The notes under the pieces: generated by a model
The model's database searches: none
Seen by the model: only the letters and a program-made list of their open reading frames with translations
Told to the model about the DNA's origin: nothing
Program-made: the position numbers and the translations under genes
NCBI RefSeq assembly: GCF_022539315.1
Contig: NC_066316.1
Span: forward strand, 25,471,245 to 25,535,244
DNA from: Serinus canaria
Lineage: Eukaryota; Chordata; Aves; Passeriformes; Fringillidae
Reading direction: 5' to 3'
Length of the DNA stretch: 64,000 nucleotides
Shown here: piece after piece, positions 10,946 through 23,800 of the stretch
Layout of the letters: each line of letters begins with the position of its first letter
How positions within the stretch are numbered: position 1 is the first letter of the stretch

Positions 10946-11889
10946 GGCCGATAAGTGCTCTGGCATCAGGTTTTGCTAACTCTCTCCTGCAATCGCTCCT
11001 CGGGGTCTAAAGGTTCTTCATTGAGTAGTTACACAGTAACCCATGATCAGCACCGTGTGGTGAAATGTATGTGCACTGATATAATTCTTATTTGCTCTCT
11101 TACAAACGCAAGCAGGATGACAGAGGTTCCAGTTGTGTCTTAAAACCACAATAAGGAAGACCGAGTTTTCAAGCTGTTTGGTAACTGATTAACCAAGTCC
11201 TCAAGGCTTCACCAAGTTTTACGGTCACTGTGGGTCTATTACTGTGCTGTCACCTGGCTGCATTTGTTGATTTGCCAGTATCAAATATATATACATATGC
11301 ATTTTTAATTCTACCCAGTTAAAAAAGAAGCCAATATTACTAGATAGTCTTATGCTACCCACTGACATGAGTAAGGTCTCAAAACTTTACAGTGATTTTG
11401 ATATATACAAAGTTCTTTTTGTCTCCTACTACAGAAGCTGTTGCTACACTAGTTCAGAAAAGATGGAAAGATGTGGCAGAATCAGCAGCTGTTAATTAAC
11501 TTTACAGGTCTTGACTATTTTTTTAAGAGTGGCTTCCAGACACAATCTGGGCTATTCTTTCCCCAGGAGCTTAAACCAGATGTATACAAATTAATTTTTA
11601 GCCTAATTCACAGCATGGCTCATTAAGTTGGATAGCAAGCGTTCTATGAAACAGTATTTCAGATTCCAACATTTCTCTTTTGCCTATTGAAGCCTCAAGT
11701 TTCACCATAAATTACTTCTTATATAAATAACCCTGAATCCTGGAAACTTGTAGCAAATACTAAACTTTTATTCCTAAGCTCTGTTTGTTTGGGGTTTTTT
11801 TAAGTGGTGACTCTGTGCAGTGTTCAGATGTGCACTAGACCCAACTCGGCAGCTTAGCTGTATTTACAGCAGAGTATTTAAACTCAAGA

Positions 11890-12135
11890 GAGCAGCGATG
11901 GGCTATGAGGCACCGCAGCGCCCAGCAGTGCGAGCAGCGCCGGCCGAAGCCTTACCCTGCCCGGGCTGAGCCCGATCCCGATCCCGATCCCGTCCTGGCT
12001 GGAGCGCGGGCCCGGCCGGTGCGCGGCGGTGCTGCGGCGCCACCTGGCGGCCGCACGGCGCACCTGCCGAGCCGGGCCCGGCCGCGGGACGAGCGCTCGG
12101 GCAGTACCTGGGCGTCACCGAGATTTGGGGCTAAA
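11890..12135. promoter_or_regulatory. Small isolated CpG-rich block between THADA and ZFP36L2
   Basis: About 240 bases dense in CpG, flanked on both sides by AT-rich DNA. It includes a short CCCGAT hexamer repeat (11971-11992) and a CCACCTGGCGGCC motif (12040-12052) that loosely resembles a CTCF core. No coding exon was recognised. It could be an orphan promoter, an insulator or a silenced island. Confidence 0.4.
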
Positions 12136-12679
12136 CTGCGCTCAGACACCATCAGGTGAAGAGGTTGAAAGCAACAAGGCGTTCATAGGACGTGTTTTTC
12201 TTCCAAGGACACCGAAATGACGGCGTACAGGGCCGCACATCCGTGTTGTGGCGGGCCCAACCACACCGCAGCCACATGTCCAGTCACAGCCCTGAGCTAT
12301 GGGAAGGTAACACAACCTTTTCACATCACTATTTATTTTTGATGTCTCATTTTCATAGCGAAACCCAATTCTAGTTTGCAGAAAGAAACCATTCGATGCA
12401 CAACAATCTTTTTTGCGCTTTAGACACAGCAAGACCCTGGAGCACTCAGAACAGTCCCTACAGCTGCCCTGCCTGGTAAGAGAGAGCATCTCCCAGCAGC
12501 GAGGGCTGCAGCACAGGAACACCTCTGCAATCCTTCCAGGGGCCCTCCTGCTCCTCGGCTGGACCTCGCTTTCCAGGCCTGCCTGCAGAGCAAGGTATTT
12601 GAAGTAAAGATGGAACTGTTTCGTTTGCAGTGGAACAGCTGCTTCATTTTGAACACAGCAAGTCTTCATTTTAGAGCCA

Positions 12680-13336
12680 TTTTATGAAAGTAGTTATTTA
12701 ATTTAAAGGAGAAAAGAGGCATGCAAAAATCTAACTAGTGCTGTTTCAATGTGCAAAACAAGGTTACTACCAAAGTGAAAATCCTTGTCTTCCTCCAGAG
12801 AAAAAGGCAGTAAAATTTAAAATATACTCTAAAAATTGCCATAAACAAAGAAGTCACGGTTTGTTTTTCTATTAGAAACACTTAAAGGTTTTTTAAAAAG
12901 CGTATCAATTTTATAAGTCACATGCTACATCTTGAAATGAGACCAAAAAAATAATTTTTCTTGGTATTAAGATACAGGAGGTAAAAATGTGGAACAAAAC
13001 ATAACAGAACCACAGGTGGCCTGCACCTGGATGAATGGAAAATATTAAGTTTAGCTGCTTTACTTCCTACAGTAGCTGTAATAAACAATGTTCATCTGAA
13101 TGAAATTAGCAAATGCATTTAAAAGGAAAAGTCTTCCACTGCACATCCCATTAAAAAGAAAGAATCAATGCACAATTAATCAATACAAAAAATGTAGTCC
13201 AAGCCTGAATACTGAAGGTACTGCAGGTTTCCTGAAGTCATCACAGCAATCCCTGATTCCTTGAACATTGCTGGAATACAGTCTCCCTGCCCATCCAGTA
13301 ATGTGTGCAGCTCCCTGAGGATGAAGTTTTAGTAAT
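12680..13336 (-). other. THADA: THADA 3'UTR (putative)
   Basis: About 650 bases of AT-rich sequence after the THADA stop codon, with no open frame of note and no AATAAA. It ends near an ATTAAA and a CATAAA signal followed by a T/G-rich stretch. The boundary is inferred. Confidence 0.55.
12681..12702 (-). terminator. THADA: Candidate THADA poly(A) signals
   Basis: ATTAAA (minus strand, 12702-12697) and CATAAA (12686-12681) are followed in mRNA sense by TTGCTGTGTTC, a plausible GU-rich downstream element. A canonical AATAAA occurs only further away (for example plus-strand TTTATT at 12332-12337), so longer isoforms are possible. Confidence 0.45.
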
Positions 13337-13675
13337 TTACTTTTCCAGATTTTCATTTTTGCAAGTGTCATCAGGCTTCAGCAGATTTAATATTTTAAGA
13401 CAGACTGATATTCTCTCCTTTTGAATAGCCAGTCTTGTGAATTCTGGAGTTCTGGAAAACTCTGGAACCGGAGGTAGGGCTCCCAGAAGGTGTTCAATGC
13501 GGTGGGCTTGGTCCAGTGCTATTCTTGATAGATGATTAAGTTCCCCATGATCTGGTAAGGTGAGGTGAGTCACTGATACAAGATGTAAAAGGTGCTTACT
13601 CAGTTGTCTCACATGAGTCAGCTTCTCTGCCCAAAAATTCACTTCTCCTTTATCAAACAAGGAATCATCTTCTTC
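13337..13675 (-). CDS. THADA: THADA terminal coding exon
   Basis: The acceptor is TTGTTAAG|GAA behind a T/C-rich tract. It reads EEDDSLFDKGEVNFWAEKL, then an AHRIEHLLGALP helix and SRTPEFTRLAIQKERIS, to the stop TAA at 13339-13337. The motif FDKGEVNFWAEKL corresponds to the conserved THADA C terminus. The last residues (DDTCKNENLEK) look species-variable. Confidence 0.95.
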   Translation of the reverse strand, partial: EEDDSLFDKGEVNFWAEKLTHVRQLSKHLLHLVSVTHLTLPDHGELNHLSRIALDQAHRIEHLLGALPPVPEFSRTPEFTRLAIQKERISVCLKILNLLKPDDTCKNENLEK

Positions 13676-16600
13676 CTTAACAAAGAGAAAACCAACAATG
13701 ATTAGAAAATGACTTCTGGTTTGATAACAATGAGAAAATCAGAAAAGATATGAAAAAGGATATATATAGAAATGATGACTGAGGCTGTCATAGAACAGCT
13801 TTTTATATTAAAAAACAAGGTAAACATTCATATGCCTTTTCTTGAAGGTTTGGGAAAACACAGTAAAAAGATTCCTACTTTGCCAAAGAAACTTTACCTT
13901 CAAAGATGAGGCAGTTATGGCACAAGTCTTGGGAAATAGTGGAAGTAAATAGCAGCCCTAATCCTTCACATATGCTTGCCTTCCCCTGTGAAACAGTATT
14001 ATATTTCACAAAGACCTCTGTGAGCATTATGGTAATTTGCTATATCATGGAGCTTTTGGACTGGATTAAATGAAAATTGCATCAGTCAATGAAACATCAG
14101 AAATGCACACCTAAACTACAGACTTAAAAGATTCATGATACATTTCATGGGTCATATTAACTGCCAACAAACTTCTCCAAGATGTAGCTGCTCCTGCTCC
14201 TTCCGGTTTACCTTCCAGCATTATTTTGACTTTTCCAGTCTTTTCAAGGCAAAAAGAAGGCAGTGTATTTATACAGTAACAGCTTTCACAGAACCAGTGT
14301 GGCAAAGCTTTACAGAAACAATCCTGAAGTCAATGACTGATGTAAGCAAGACTGTTTCATGTGTCGTGCAGAACCAGTCACATGGATGATGGCATAAAGT
14401 TACCAAATATTTAAATGCCATCTCTGGGAAAGCCAGCATTGGTAGAACACTGGTCTTGAATGTCCAGATGTGCCTGGCACCCCCAAGAGCAGTTTAAATT
14501 CAAGGGAAGCCATCATCTGCAACAATACTGAATGTAATTACATTACAGCCTCAGAATGTTTCAGTCAACAATGCCTTGTGAAGTAACTCTTGATTTATTT
14601 CAATGTTTGCTTATTGATCTCTTTAATTTTATGCTGGTATTACCAGGAAACAGACATAAAACTCTTTTCATTCTAAATAATATCCATGTGACTTCTTTAA
14701 AAGACTGTAAATCAGTTAGTACTGCAGTAGCAATTATCAGGTTTCATCAGATGAGACATTTTATTCTATTCCTACCACAAGACTGCAGAACTGTAGTGCT
14801 TCTAACATGCTATAGCAACTGCTTGTTAAAATTACCAGAGCAGAAGTCTCCCCATCTCTTTGCAGGTCACTGTCTCCCAAAAGCCACACCAGCAGAATTG
14901 GGACACCAGCATGGATCTCCCCCCACCGCTGGAGCAGCTCACACACTATGCCAAAGGCTAAATCCAGGGCCATTGGAGCATTCACTATCCTAAATGCAAA
15001 CTCTGTTGAGAGAAAAGATGTGTAAGAATATAGAGCAAGACCACAAACATTTTCAAATAAAATCAGCACAAAAATGATTTCTTGAAAACAGATGCTGAAC
15101 TTAAACAAACACATGCAGAATGATAAATCATACTGCAAATAAATTAGATGGGTGTTAACTTCTGTGCCACTTGGGGCCTTCACTCAATTCCAGAATAATA
15201 CATGAAGCCACTGAAAATGCTGATGCTTAATTTTTTTTCTCTCCTGCCCATGTAGTGACATTTATTAATCTGGGTTTAAATATACATATATGTCTCTTAG
15301 AAACATCTCCACACAGTCCTGTCACTATTACATGGTGACTATTTTTGCCAAACAACAGCTATGCCTTAGATCTCATGTAACATTTTCACTGGAACTCAAA
15401 ACCTACAACACATGATATGTTTTTAAAGGGCTGGAATATAAAATGAGTAATTACTCAGTGTGTAATCTCTTTATATATAATAAGATATACATATACACAC
15501 ACATGTGTAAGAGAGATCAGGCACGAAGACAGGCTTAGAAAAGATGTTTGAGAAGGGAAAGGCAGACACTGTTTATGACCCCCATCACAGAGCTATATTT
15601 ATACAGGTTCTGGCATCATGCCAGAGCTGTACACAAAGCTATCATCCACACAGTATTTCTTCCCTGAACTTCCTGACTGCTCTCATTTGGGGAGATGCTG
15701 ATCTAACTCTCTGGGTCCTAGGGCTGCTTTTGATAACAGAGTATATAAAAATGCCACAAGTCCTGTGTGTCCACAGGTAGGAGTTTCTCCACTTGTAATT
15801 TGAATGCACTTTTTTTTCTTTTTAAAAGGGCTGCAGGAAGAGGACCAGAAGAGGAGAGCTAGTGGACAAGCCTCTTTAAAATCCCTATTACTGTAAGAAG
15901 GATTTTGGCAAAATTAATCCATGTCCACAGTCACCAAACTGGAAAATGTTCACTGAGTGGTATAAATAGTGGTACATAAGGACATGCCATTCTTCAAGGC
16001 TGTAATCTGGGAGCAGACAACACAGCAGAGTCAGAATTTGGTAAGAATCTATACAGATATGGAAGACACACCTTACTTTTTGTGTGTATTTAAACATTCT
16101 CCTGAAAGACAACAACCGTCTACATGGAAGAGGCACAGCAGTGCAACCAAGACTTCTCCCTCACAAGCCACATTCAGAGCTAGAGCACAGACCCCTGTGC
16201 TGGAACCCCTCCCGAGGCCTCAGGCCAGCTGCAGGTTTTCTGGGGTACACTGGCACAGCAGACAAACTCACATTAAAACACCAGGATTAGGCAAATACAC
16301 GTGCCAAAGAGTAAGGAAACATCTAAGGGCATAACAGACCGATGGAAAGATGAGTACATGCACTTGACAGACCAGGCAATGTATTGAGGACATGGGGGAG
16401 AATGAATTAGTATTGGAGATGATGAGGACAAAGGACCATAATAAGGAAGGGAGTGAACGAGAAAGAACAGATGGTCCCTTCTTTATCTTGGAGTTAGATG
16501 AGGGTAAATGGAAATCTCCTTGAACAAGCAACAGGAAGGCAGGCAGTCAATCTCTTAGTGACACTAATAATGTTACATACACAGTTTGTCTCTGGTAGAC

Positions 16601-19600
16601 AGCAAAATCAAATATTCAAATCTGTGTTCTGCATGTCAGGAATTACCATATTATCAGGACACCCCTGAGTTTTTTCTGTGAGGGAGTGCTTGAGAAGTAC
16701 TGTAGTACAACATTTCCATCCCATTTATTTTAGGTATTAGGGTTTTTAAGTATTGTTTTTGCTGACACTCCTTTCCAGGAATTTGTTGGGGATTTTTATT
16801 TGGTTTTTCTCTTTTTTTTTTTTATTTTAGTGTGGGGTGTGTCTGTGTTTGCTTGAAGCTTTTTGGTTTTGGTTTTTTGCTTTTTTTTAAAAAAACCCTT
16901 GCTTTCCCTGTTGCTGTGCCCCATTTGGTACCAGTCTGATACCCTAAATAATGGAAACAGTGGTTGTCTTCTTTGTTTTGGCTTGCTTAGGCTTAGATAG
17001 GAAACAGTTTCATTCAAGTGCAATAGGGACACCTCAGTAATACTGGCAATCTTCAGAGCTGAAAAAACAGATCAAAATGGAGTGTGGTGTTCTGAGCCTG
17101 AAACAAACATCCTGGTTAGGAATGCTTACAAAACACAACATTTTAAACTCAGCTCTTTTGAATTCTTATGATATTTGTGAGTTTTATGATGATTCCTGAA
17201 TGCCTACGATTTTAAGTATTTATATAAGGCCTCTTCTTTATTTGTATTGTCACTTTATTTGTATTGGAATATTTAGCAAATTAGGTGATGCTGGGAGCTA
17301 GAAACCAAACATGATACTTCCCACTGCTGAGTTTGCTGTTGCTTTGGAGGACCAGTTATAGATAGCACTGCCAGTTCTGGGGCCTTTTAAAACATTTGGT
17401 CTCCCTAAGTATAAATACATACAGTGAATTCTCTTTGTGAATGAGAACGCTGAACTGCTGAGAAATGCATCGAGAAATAGATTGGAGCCTCTAATTGTGG
17501 TATTGCATGACCATGCTGAAAACTACCAAGAGGTAGCAAAACAAGTAATGCTGAGGTTCTGCTAAGACTAAACTTGCTTGCTAGCAGTTTTTCAACAGCA
17601 TGACACAGAAGAAAAGGCAGTTTTGTGGTCACAGAGTATAGCAGTCCAGTAGAGAATCCTACAAGTTGCAACAAAGGAAATGGCACGTCTTTTGTTGTTG
17701 CTTTTTTTTTTTCTTCAAACTAAAAAAGAGAAAAGAATTCAGAAAAACATGCAAAGGATATGTAGCACCCAGGAAAAACTTGGAGATCCTGAACACACTG
17801 ACCACCTTTCTGTGAACTGCAGATGCCATTTAACTGGTCAACAAAACTTGCGTGTCAGTTCTGGTGTTGAGACCAGAGAAAACAAAGCAACATCACTTTG
17901 AAAACACTCTAACTTAGGGCTCCAAAATCTGGCTAAGAGTCTGCCTACCTGGCAAGGGCTTTGTGTTAGAGAAGCTAGTGTAGCAGCATCTTGGTACTTC
18001 AGGTGCTTACAGAGACTCAACAACATACCAAGGCCTGGCAGATGAAGAATTTTCACTTCCACCGACTCATTCCATCCCACTCCTGCAGAGTATCAGGAAT
18101 GGCCCCATGATTTCTGAAATGTTCCCTCAGCTGCTGTTACTTACAGAACACCCTGATATTATCTGACTTTGATACCAGTTTACACAAATTTGATGCCAGA
18201 CTAGTTCAGGATTAGATTTGTGGACTGTCAATGCTACAAGGATAATGAAGAGATATAGCATATATCCAAAAGGAGTATATTAACTCTCCTAAGCCTGGAG
18301 TGCTGAAGTCATGCAAATGGGTAACAGCAAGCAAATTTACATAGGTACCCATGATTTACCAGGTAAAAAACACTTCTACAGGGGGAAAATGTTTTATTGC
18401 TTTGATGACCCCCAGCTCTAAAAGTAACTTCCAGGGATGCTGTAAGCATGCACAGAATCTTTGAAGATAGCCACAAAAGATGTGTGTCTTCTCAGAAGAA
18501 ATGTACGGTCTTCCCTGTTTACAAGAAGTGCTCCTCACATCATCATCTGCCTGCAAAGGCAGGGCTATTTTCAAGAAGCCAGATATTACACATGATGCTG
18601 TGTTTGTGACTCATGCTGTGACTTCAGAGAGTGCTCTGAGCAAGATGCAAGTTCACCAGGGGCAAAAAGGGCAGGTGGCTTCCCTTTCACCACAGCCCCC
18701 CAGGTCCCTGGGAGCCAGCTCAGGTACTCTGCTGATCACCTGGTAAATTAAGGCTCAGAACAGCACAAAAGGCATTTGGCACACAGCTCTGGCGTGTGGG
18801 CCCTTCTGCTTGGCTGGCAAGCTGAGCTGGTTGCCCTGCAGTCAGAATTGGTGTAGCTGGGGGCTGGGGAAGGGAAGATCACAGGACAGCAAGAGGAAGG
18901 AAAGAAGCCAAAGGGAGAGCGAGACCTCCCCGTTCAACAAGCTGCTAGCCCAGGTCAGCTATCATCCCAAATGTCCCCATCAGAGCCTTGCAAACAAAAT
19001 GCTGAGGTTATTTAAATGAGTGAGTGTTAATAGCCTTTCATAATGCAACTATTTAAAGTAACTGAATAAAAAAAATTCAAATAGCCAGGGCTCACAGCTG
19101 ATTACTGCCAGAAGAAATAAACCTGCAAAAACCAAACCTGAAGATGTAGCTAGTACTATGAACCAAAAATACAGCAGAGCTCCTTCCACAGCAGTTCTAA
19201 AGACTGTCAAAACTGTGTTAAAAATATGAGTTTCTTTAAATTTGAAAATGTGCATAAGTTCCAACATGAAAAAACATCATGAGCAAGATAAGCATCTTAG
19301 TAAATAAGCCACTACAGGGGTTGAAATACCAAAAAAATTCTCTATGACTTAAAACAAGTAGTTACAAGCAGAATACTTAATACTACTCATCGAAATGAAA
19401 AATAAAGATAAGAATCAGGTACTACATACTTTTTTCATTTTGAGGAATTGAATTTTCATAAAGGGAAAGGGGTTAAGTACTGCAGTGTTTTGGTCTTTGT
19501 GAACCCGCCCACATAAAAATTAGACCTCCCACGTACACATTCATATAGTCCTAAAGCTTTGATCATGCCAGATGTAAATATTTCTTCTAGTAGCCTATTA

Positions 19601-20834
19601 CGTGTCCTCCAACTATACAATTGTTCTCTGTTAAAGCCTCGGTGATATTATGGGGAACTGAAAGGATGTATTAAGAGCATATATACACATATTTTATGGA
19701 CAAACATGATAAAATATAGGCAAAGGAAAAAAGCAGAACATATTCCTTGCCTAACAAAGCATTTTGTATTTTTTACACTGCAAATTGTTAACTGAAGTTC
19801 ATTCGAGATCAAAGAGCAATCCAATTTTTGTGAACATATACTGTGTTCAGAGGAAACAGAAAGAGAAGTGAATCTGCAAGGAAGCTTTGTATAACAGCTC
19901 AGAGATAAAATCTCACAAAGAACAGTGTACCAACAGTAGTCATGTTTTCAAGGAAAATAAATAGGGCAAGTTCTTCAACTGAAATTACAGAAAGTATTTT
20001 AGGTAGACCATTACCATCTGAACTGGTAAAATATTTTTTACTTTCTTGCACCAAGTGCTGCCCATAAAGTTACAAATATTAGTACATCACTATCATTATG
20101 GTACCTCGTAACAGCCCAGTAAAATGAGGTAGTATTCTTACTTCAGATGGAAGCTGACAAAGGCATGGACCTTTAAAGCAGCAAAGATCACTGAATGATT
20201 GCTTGGCAAAACTGGGGATTTAGCTCTTGTTTTCTGATACATCACCGTGAAAGATGATGAGTATCAAGCAAGATATCAGGTTCTCATCCAAATGATGGCA
20301 GATTCAGCACCACAGTCACTAATACCTGTAATATTAGATTTGTAAATGGAAAATTTCACCTAAACACTAATCACTTCTTTGTTGTATAAAGATTGTCTTC
20401 CTTTTGGTGTTCAGGATTAATCAATCTTATTCTATTCTCAGCATATGAAATAAAAGAGAGCTGAGTGAGGCAGTGCTACAGATATATTTTTTACTTAAAA
20501 TTATATGTTTATGTATGCCTAGACTTCATAAAATTTAAAAAGCCTTCAAATTTAAGAAAGAAAAAAATCCCATTGGCCCAACCCAAGAGTTAGAAGAGCT
20601 GGTAAATAAAGTGAGGCTAGAAAATGCATTTCCTATGTTGAAATATATTCTACTTTGAGATAGGCAGGAATTGTGTAACTCCACAGCAATACAATGCATA
20701 AGTGTCACCAGACATCAAATGCTGCCACTAAAAAAAGAGCAGGGCAGAATAAAAGTAAGTAAAGGGGTGTTCATACCCACCCAGTTTCCACGATATCACC
20801 CTTCTGAGAACTAGGATTAAAAGAAGACAGCTGA

Positions 20835-20881
<47 letters not shown>

Positions 20882-23800
20882 AAAAAAGAAACTAACTAAC
20901 CAAAAATAAAAATTAAGAAAATGCAGAAATGGTAACTGTTGCATCTGGATGGTTGGCAACGGCTCTTGCAATTGCACTGTGTCAATTTAAGTTACAAACA
21001 TCAAACTTTCCACTTTTTAAAATGACCATTTATGTAAAATCTAATATATAAGCAGATTCCTTTTCATAGTGTTTCATAAAATCAAAGGCAATTAGATCAT
21101 TTCTGTCCTCTCGAGAAATACCATTCCCTAGATGACGTACAACTGCTTCATATGTTTTCCATTTCCCTTCCTGAGTCTGTTTTATAGCCCTGCTTTTCCA
21201 GGATGGCTTTAAAAAGAGGCCCTTCCTGACATCACGCAACACGATGTCAAAACACAACACCATTACAAAACAAACTAATCAAAACTAATTTCTTAATAGT
21301 TACAGTCCCTGACTAGAGTGGTGGTGATGCTGCTCTCAGCTTTGACTTTGATTATAAACAGATCTGAGTTAATAACATGTCTGATTAGCATGGAAACTTA
21401 CAGCTCAGGACTGAACAGAAAATTAAAGTCCCTTCTTGTGCAAAAGAGCACACACATATTCATCATCTTTTCAAGCCCTTTTTTGGAATGTGAACCAAAC
21501 AGTATTTTTCAACTCAGTAACTAGGTTATTTTTCCTTTTTAAATATATATGTATTTATACATAAGATTTTCCCATGTAAGCCATGCTCCTGTACACAAAG
21601 GTTTTTATTACAAAACAACCACAGCTCACAGATCTGTCAGAGGAAATGTGCATTTGGACTTTACCTCTTATGTTACCATTTTTGCAAAGCCTCCCCCACT
21701 CTGAGCAATTTTCTAATTTAAACAGCAAAAAGACAGTATCCCCTGCCTAAACCCACAGAACTCATGCTTTTCCTTTTTATAAGGTAAAAATATTATTCAG
21801 CTAATTTTAAAACACTGCCAATGAGAACATATTGTTTTTTAAACTCAAATTATGTACTTACTGGAAAAAAAAAATGAAGGTAAATACGGCTTCCAAACTA
21901 GTATCAATGACTAGAATTAAATGTATAACTGAAGACTTGTTATGCATGTACCAACTATACAGAAGTTTTTGCTTAGCACTGATGAAGGTTACTGAATGTG
22001 AACGAGCTGAATGCTACAGCTCTGCTGTAGGAACACAGGAGACACATTTACTTCTGTATCATAGATGGAACTTTAGAGTGACATCTGGGGAATGATGGTA
22101 AGAGGCTTATTATTTAAAGGATAAAGGAATAAGGAAAGAAGCGGTAATGAGCACAAAAAACTAAAAAAAATCTTATCATTATTATAATTATGCATATAAT
22201 TTGGGCAGAGCGAAAAAAAAAAAAAAGGAAACTATTTTAAAAGCAGTAATAGAAAGGCAAATATTGCTATGGAGCCACAGCCATGACTTTCACAGCCTGC
22301 ATGAGGAGCCTATCAAGATCTGTAAGCTGCTGTCCTGTTTACTCACTCACAATTAAAATGCTGATAAGAAAAAGCACATTTAATAGATTATTCACATGAA
22401 CACTCTGTTTAACGTTTACTACTTCCAGACTCCAGCACTGAGTGCATAAAATAATTTTTCATGTATTCTTTCCTAATTTTTCAAGCATGACCTTTACATA
22501 ACAGTGCCACTGAGTAATTAATAGAGCTAAATGAAGCACTGTCAGTAAATAATCAGTAGCCAGTCTTTGATGGATGAGCTGATTCTAATTCAGTCCATCC
22601 ACTTTCAACTTTAATTAGTGGCATTGTATTCTAGAAAGCAAACAGTTCCTTCATCCATGTGATGATCTAATGTTGTATAAGTGGGCTGACAACAACTTTT
22701 AAGGTGTTGACATAAATTTGGGAATACAAAGTAAAAAATCACAGTACTTACACATTTTCTATATAATATAATTCTTCAAAAAGATGTAATATAAAGTTCC
22801 CCCTGCAAAACCCACTGATTTTAATGAGTTCCAGACACACCAGTAAATCTTGCTAAGACAATTAAAAGTCTCAATGCAAAAGTTCTCTCTCCTCCTTCTT
22901 TAATTAAGCCAATTCATGTGAATTATTAAGTGTATCTTGGTGAATTTTTCGCAAGACACAAAAACAAGCATAAAAATGCTATTTATTTCTACATGAGTAC
23001 TGATACAACACTAAACTTTTTTGGCACTATAACTCTCATTCTAGATGCAAGCTTGACTTAGCTGATGGCAACTGCTAAGGAAACTCTGCATTTCTGAATT
23101 ACTGGAATTTAGAGTAATTTTACATTACTGAAAAATGTTCTGATTTTCAAGGTCTCTTGGGTTACAACATGTTTTGATCGTGTTCTACACTTTCTCCTAA
23201 ATGTTAGTTTACACTGGTATTTCTCATCCTTCTTCCAGCAGTTCGCTCTAAAGGGTGGAACAAGGCAGATTTGCAGATTCCTGCAAACTGTGGCTATTGA
23301 GCACATCTGAGCAGAGAAGACACTTGCTAACTTACCACAACACATCTGACTCAAGTGTATGTGTGACTTACTGAAGGAAAGTATTTTTGAGCAGAATACA
23401 AAAAAATCCAACTCAGAAACCTCTGTAACTGAGTCTTTGCATCACTTCTGATACCTCCTACAAAATGCTATAAGGGAGACACTGTTAGGATGGTTTATAT
23501 TTAATTTTTATCTTAGTTTCATATTACTTATTAAAAGAGGGTGACATTCAAAAAGAAGTGGCCATAAAACTGCTCTTACAGAAAGTGCCATAAATCTTTT
23601 GTATAATAATGTAAAAAATATTCATAATACAGTCTTAACTTCTTTACTGGCCAATTTTCTAAACCCCTTTCCTCACCATGTAAGAGAATACACGTAAAGA
23701 GCAAAATGCCACAGAAACCATTCACTATATGAATGCCTGATGAAAAAAAAGCCCAGCCACCCTTACATGAAAAGCTTTCAGTACAGTCCAGATTGTCTGT

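Larger units (their letters stand above)
9021..12679. other. Intergenic segment between the THADA 3' end and the ZFP36L2 promoter
   Basis: The genes are head-to-tail, with about 3.7 kb between the likely THADA poly(A) site and the ZFP36L2 promoter. The left part is CpG island, the middle (about 10950-11880) is ordinary AT-rich sequence, and the right part has the small CpG block. No protein-coding exon was recognised. In mammals a lncRNA starts divergently from ZFP36L2; nothing in this sequence alone proves one here. Confidence 0.6.

Noticed and set aside
21030..21263. A 77-codon minus-strand frame
   Set aside because: No domain and no splice sites in matching phase; typical of chance frames in AT-rich intron.
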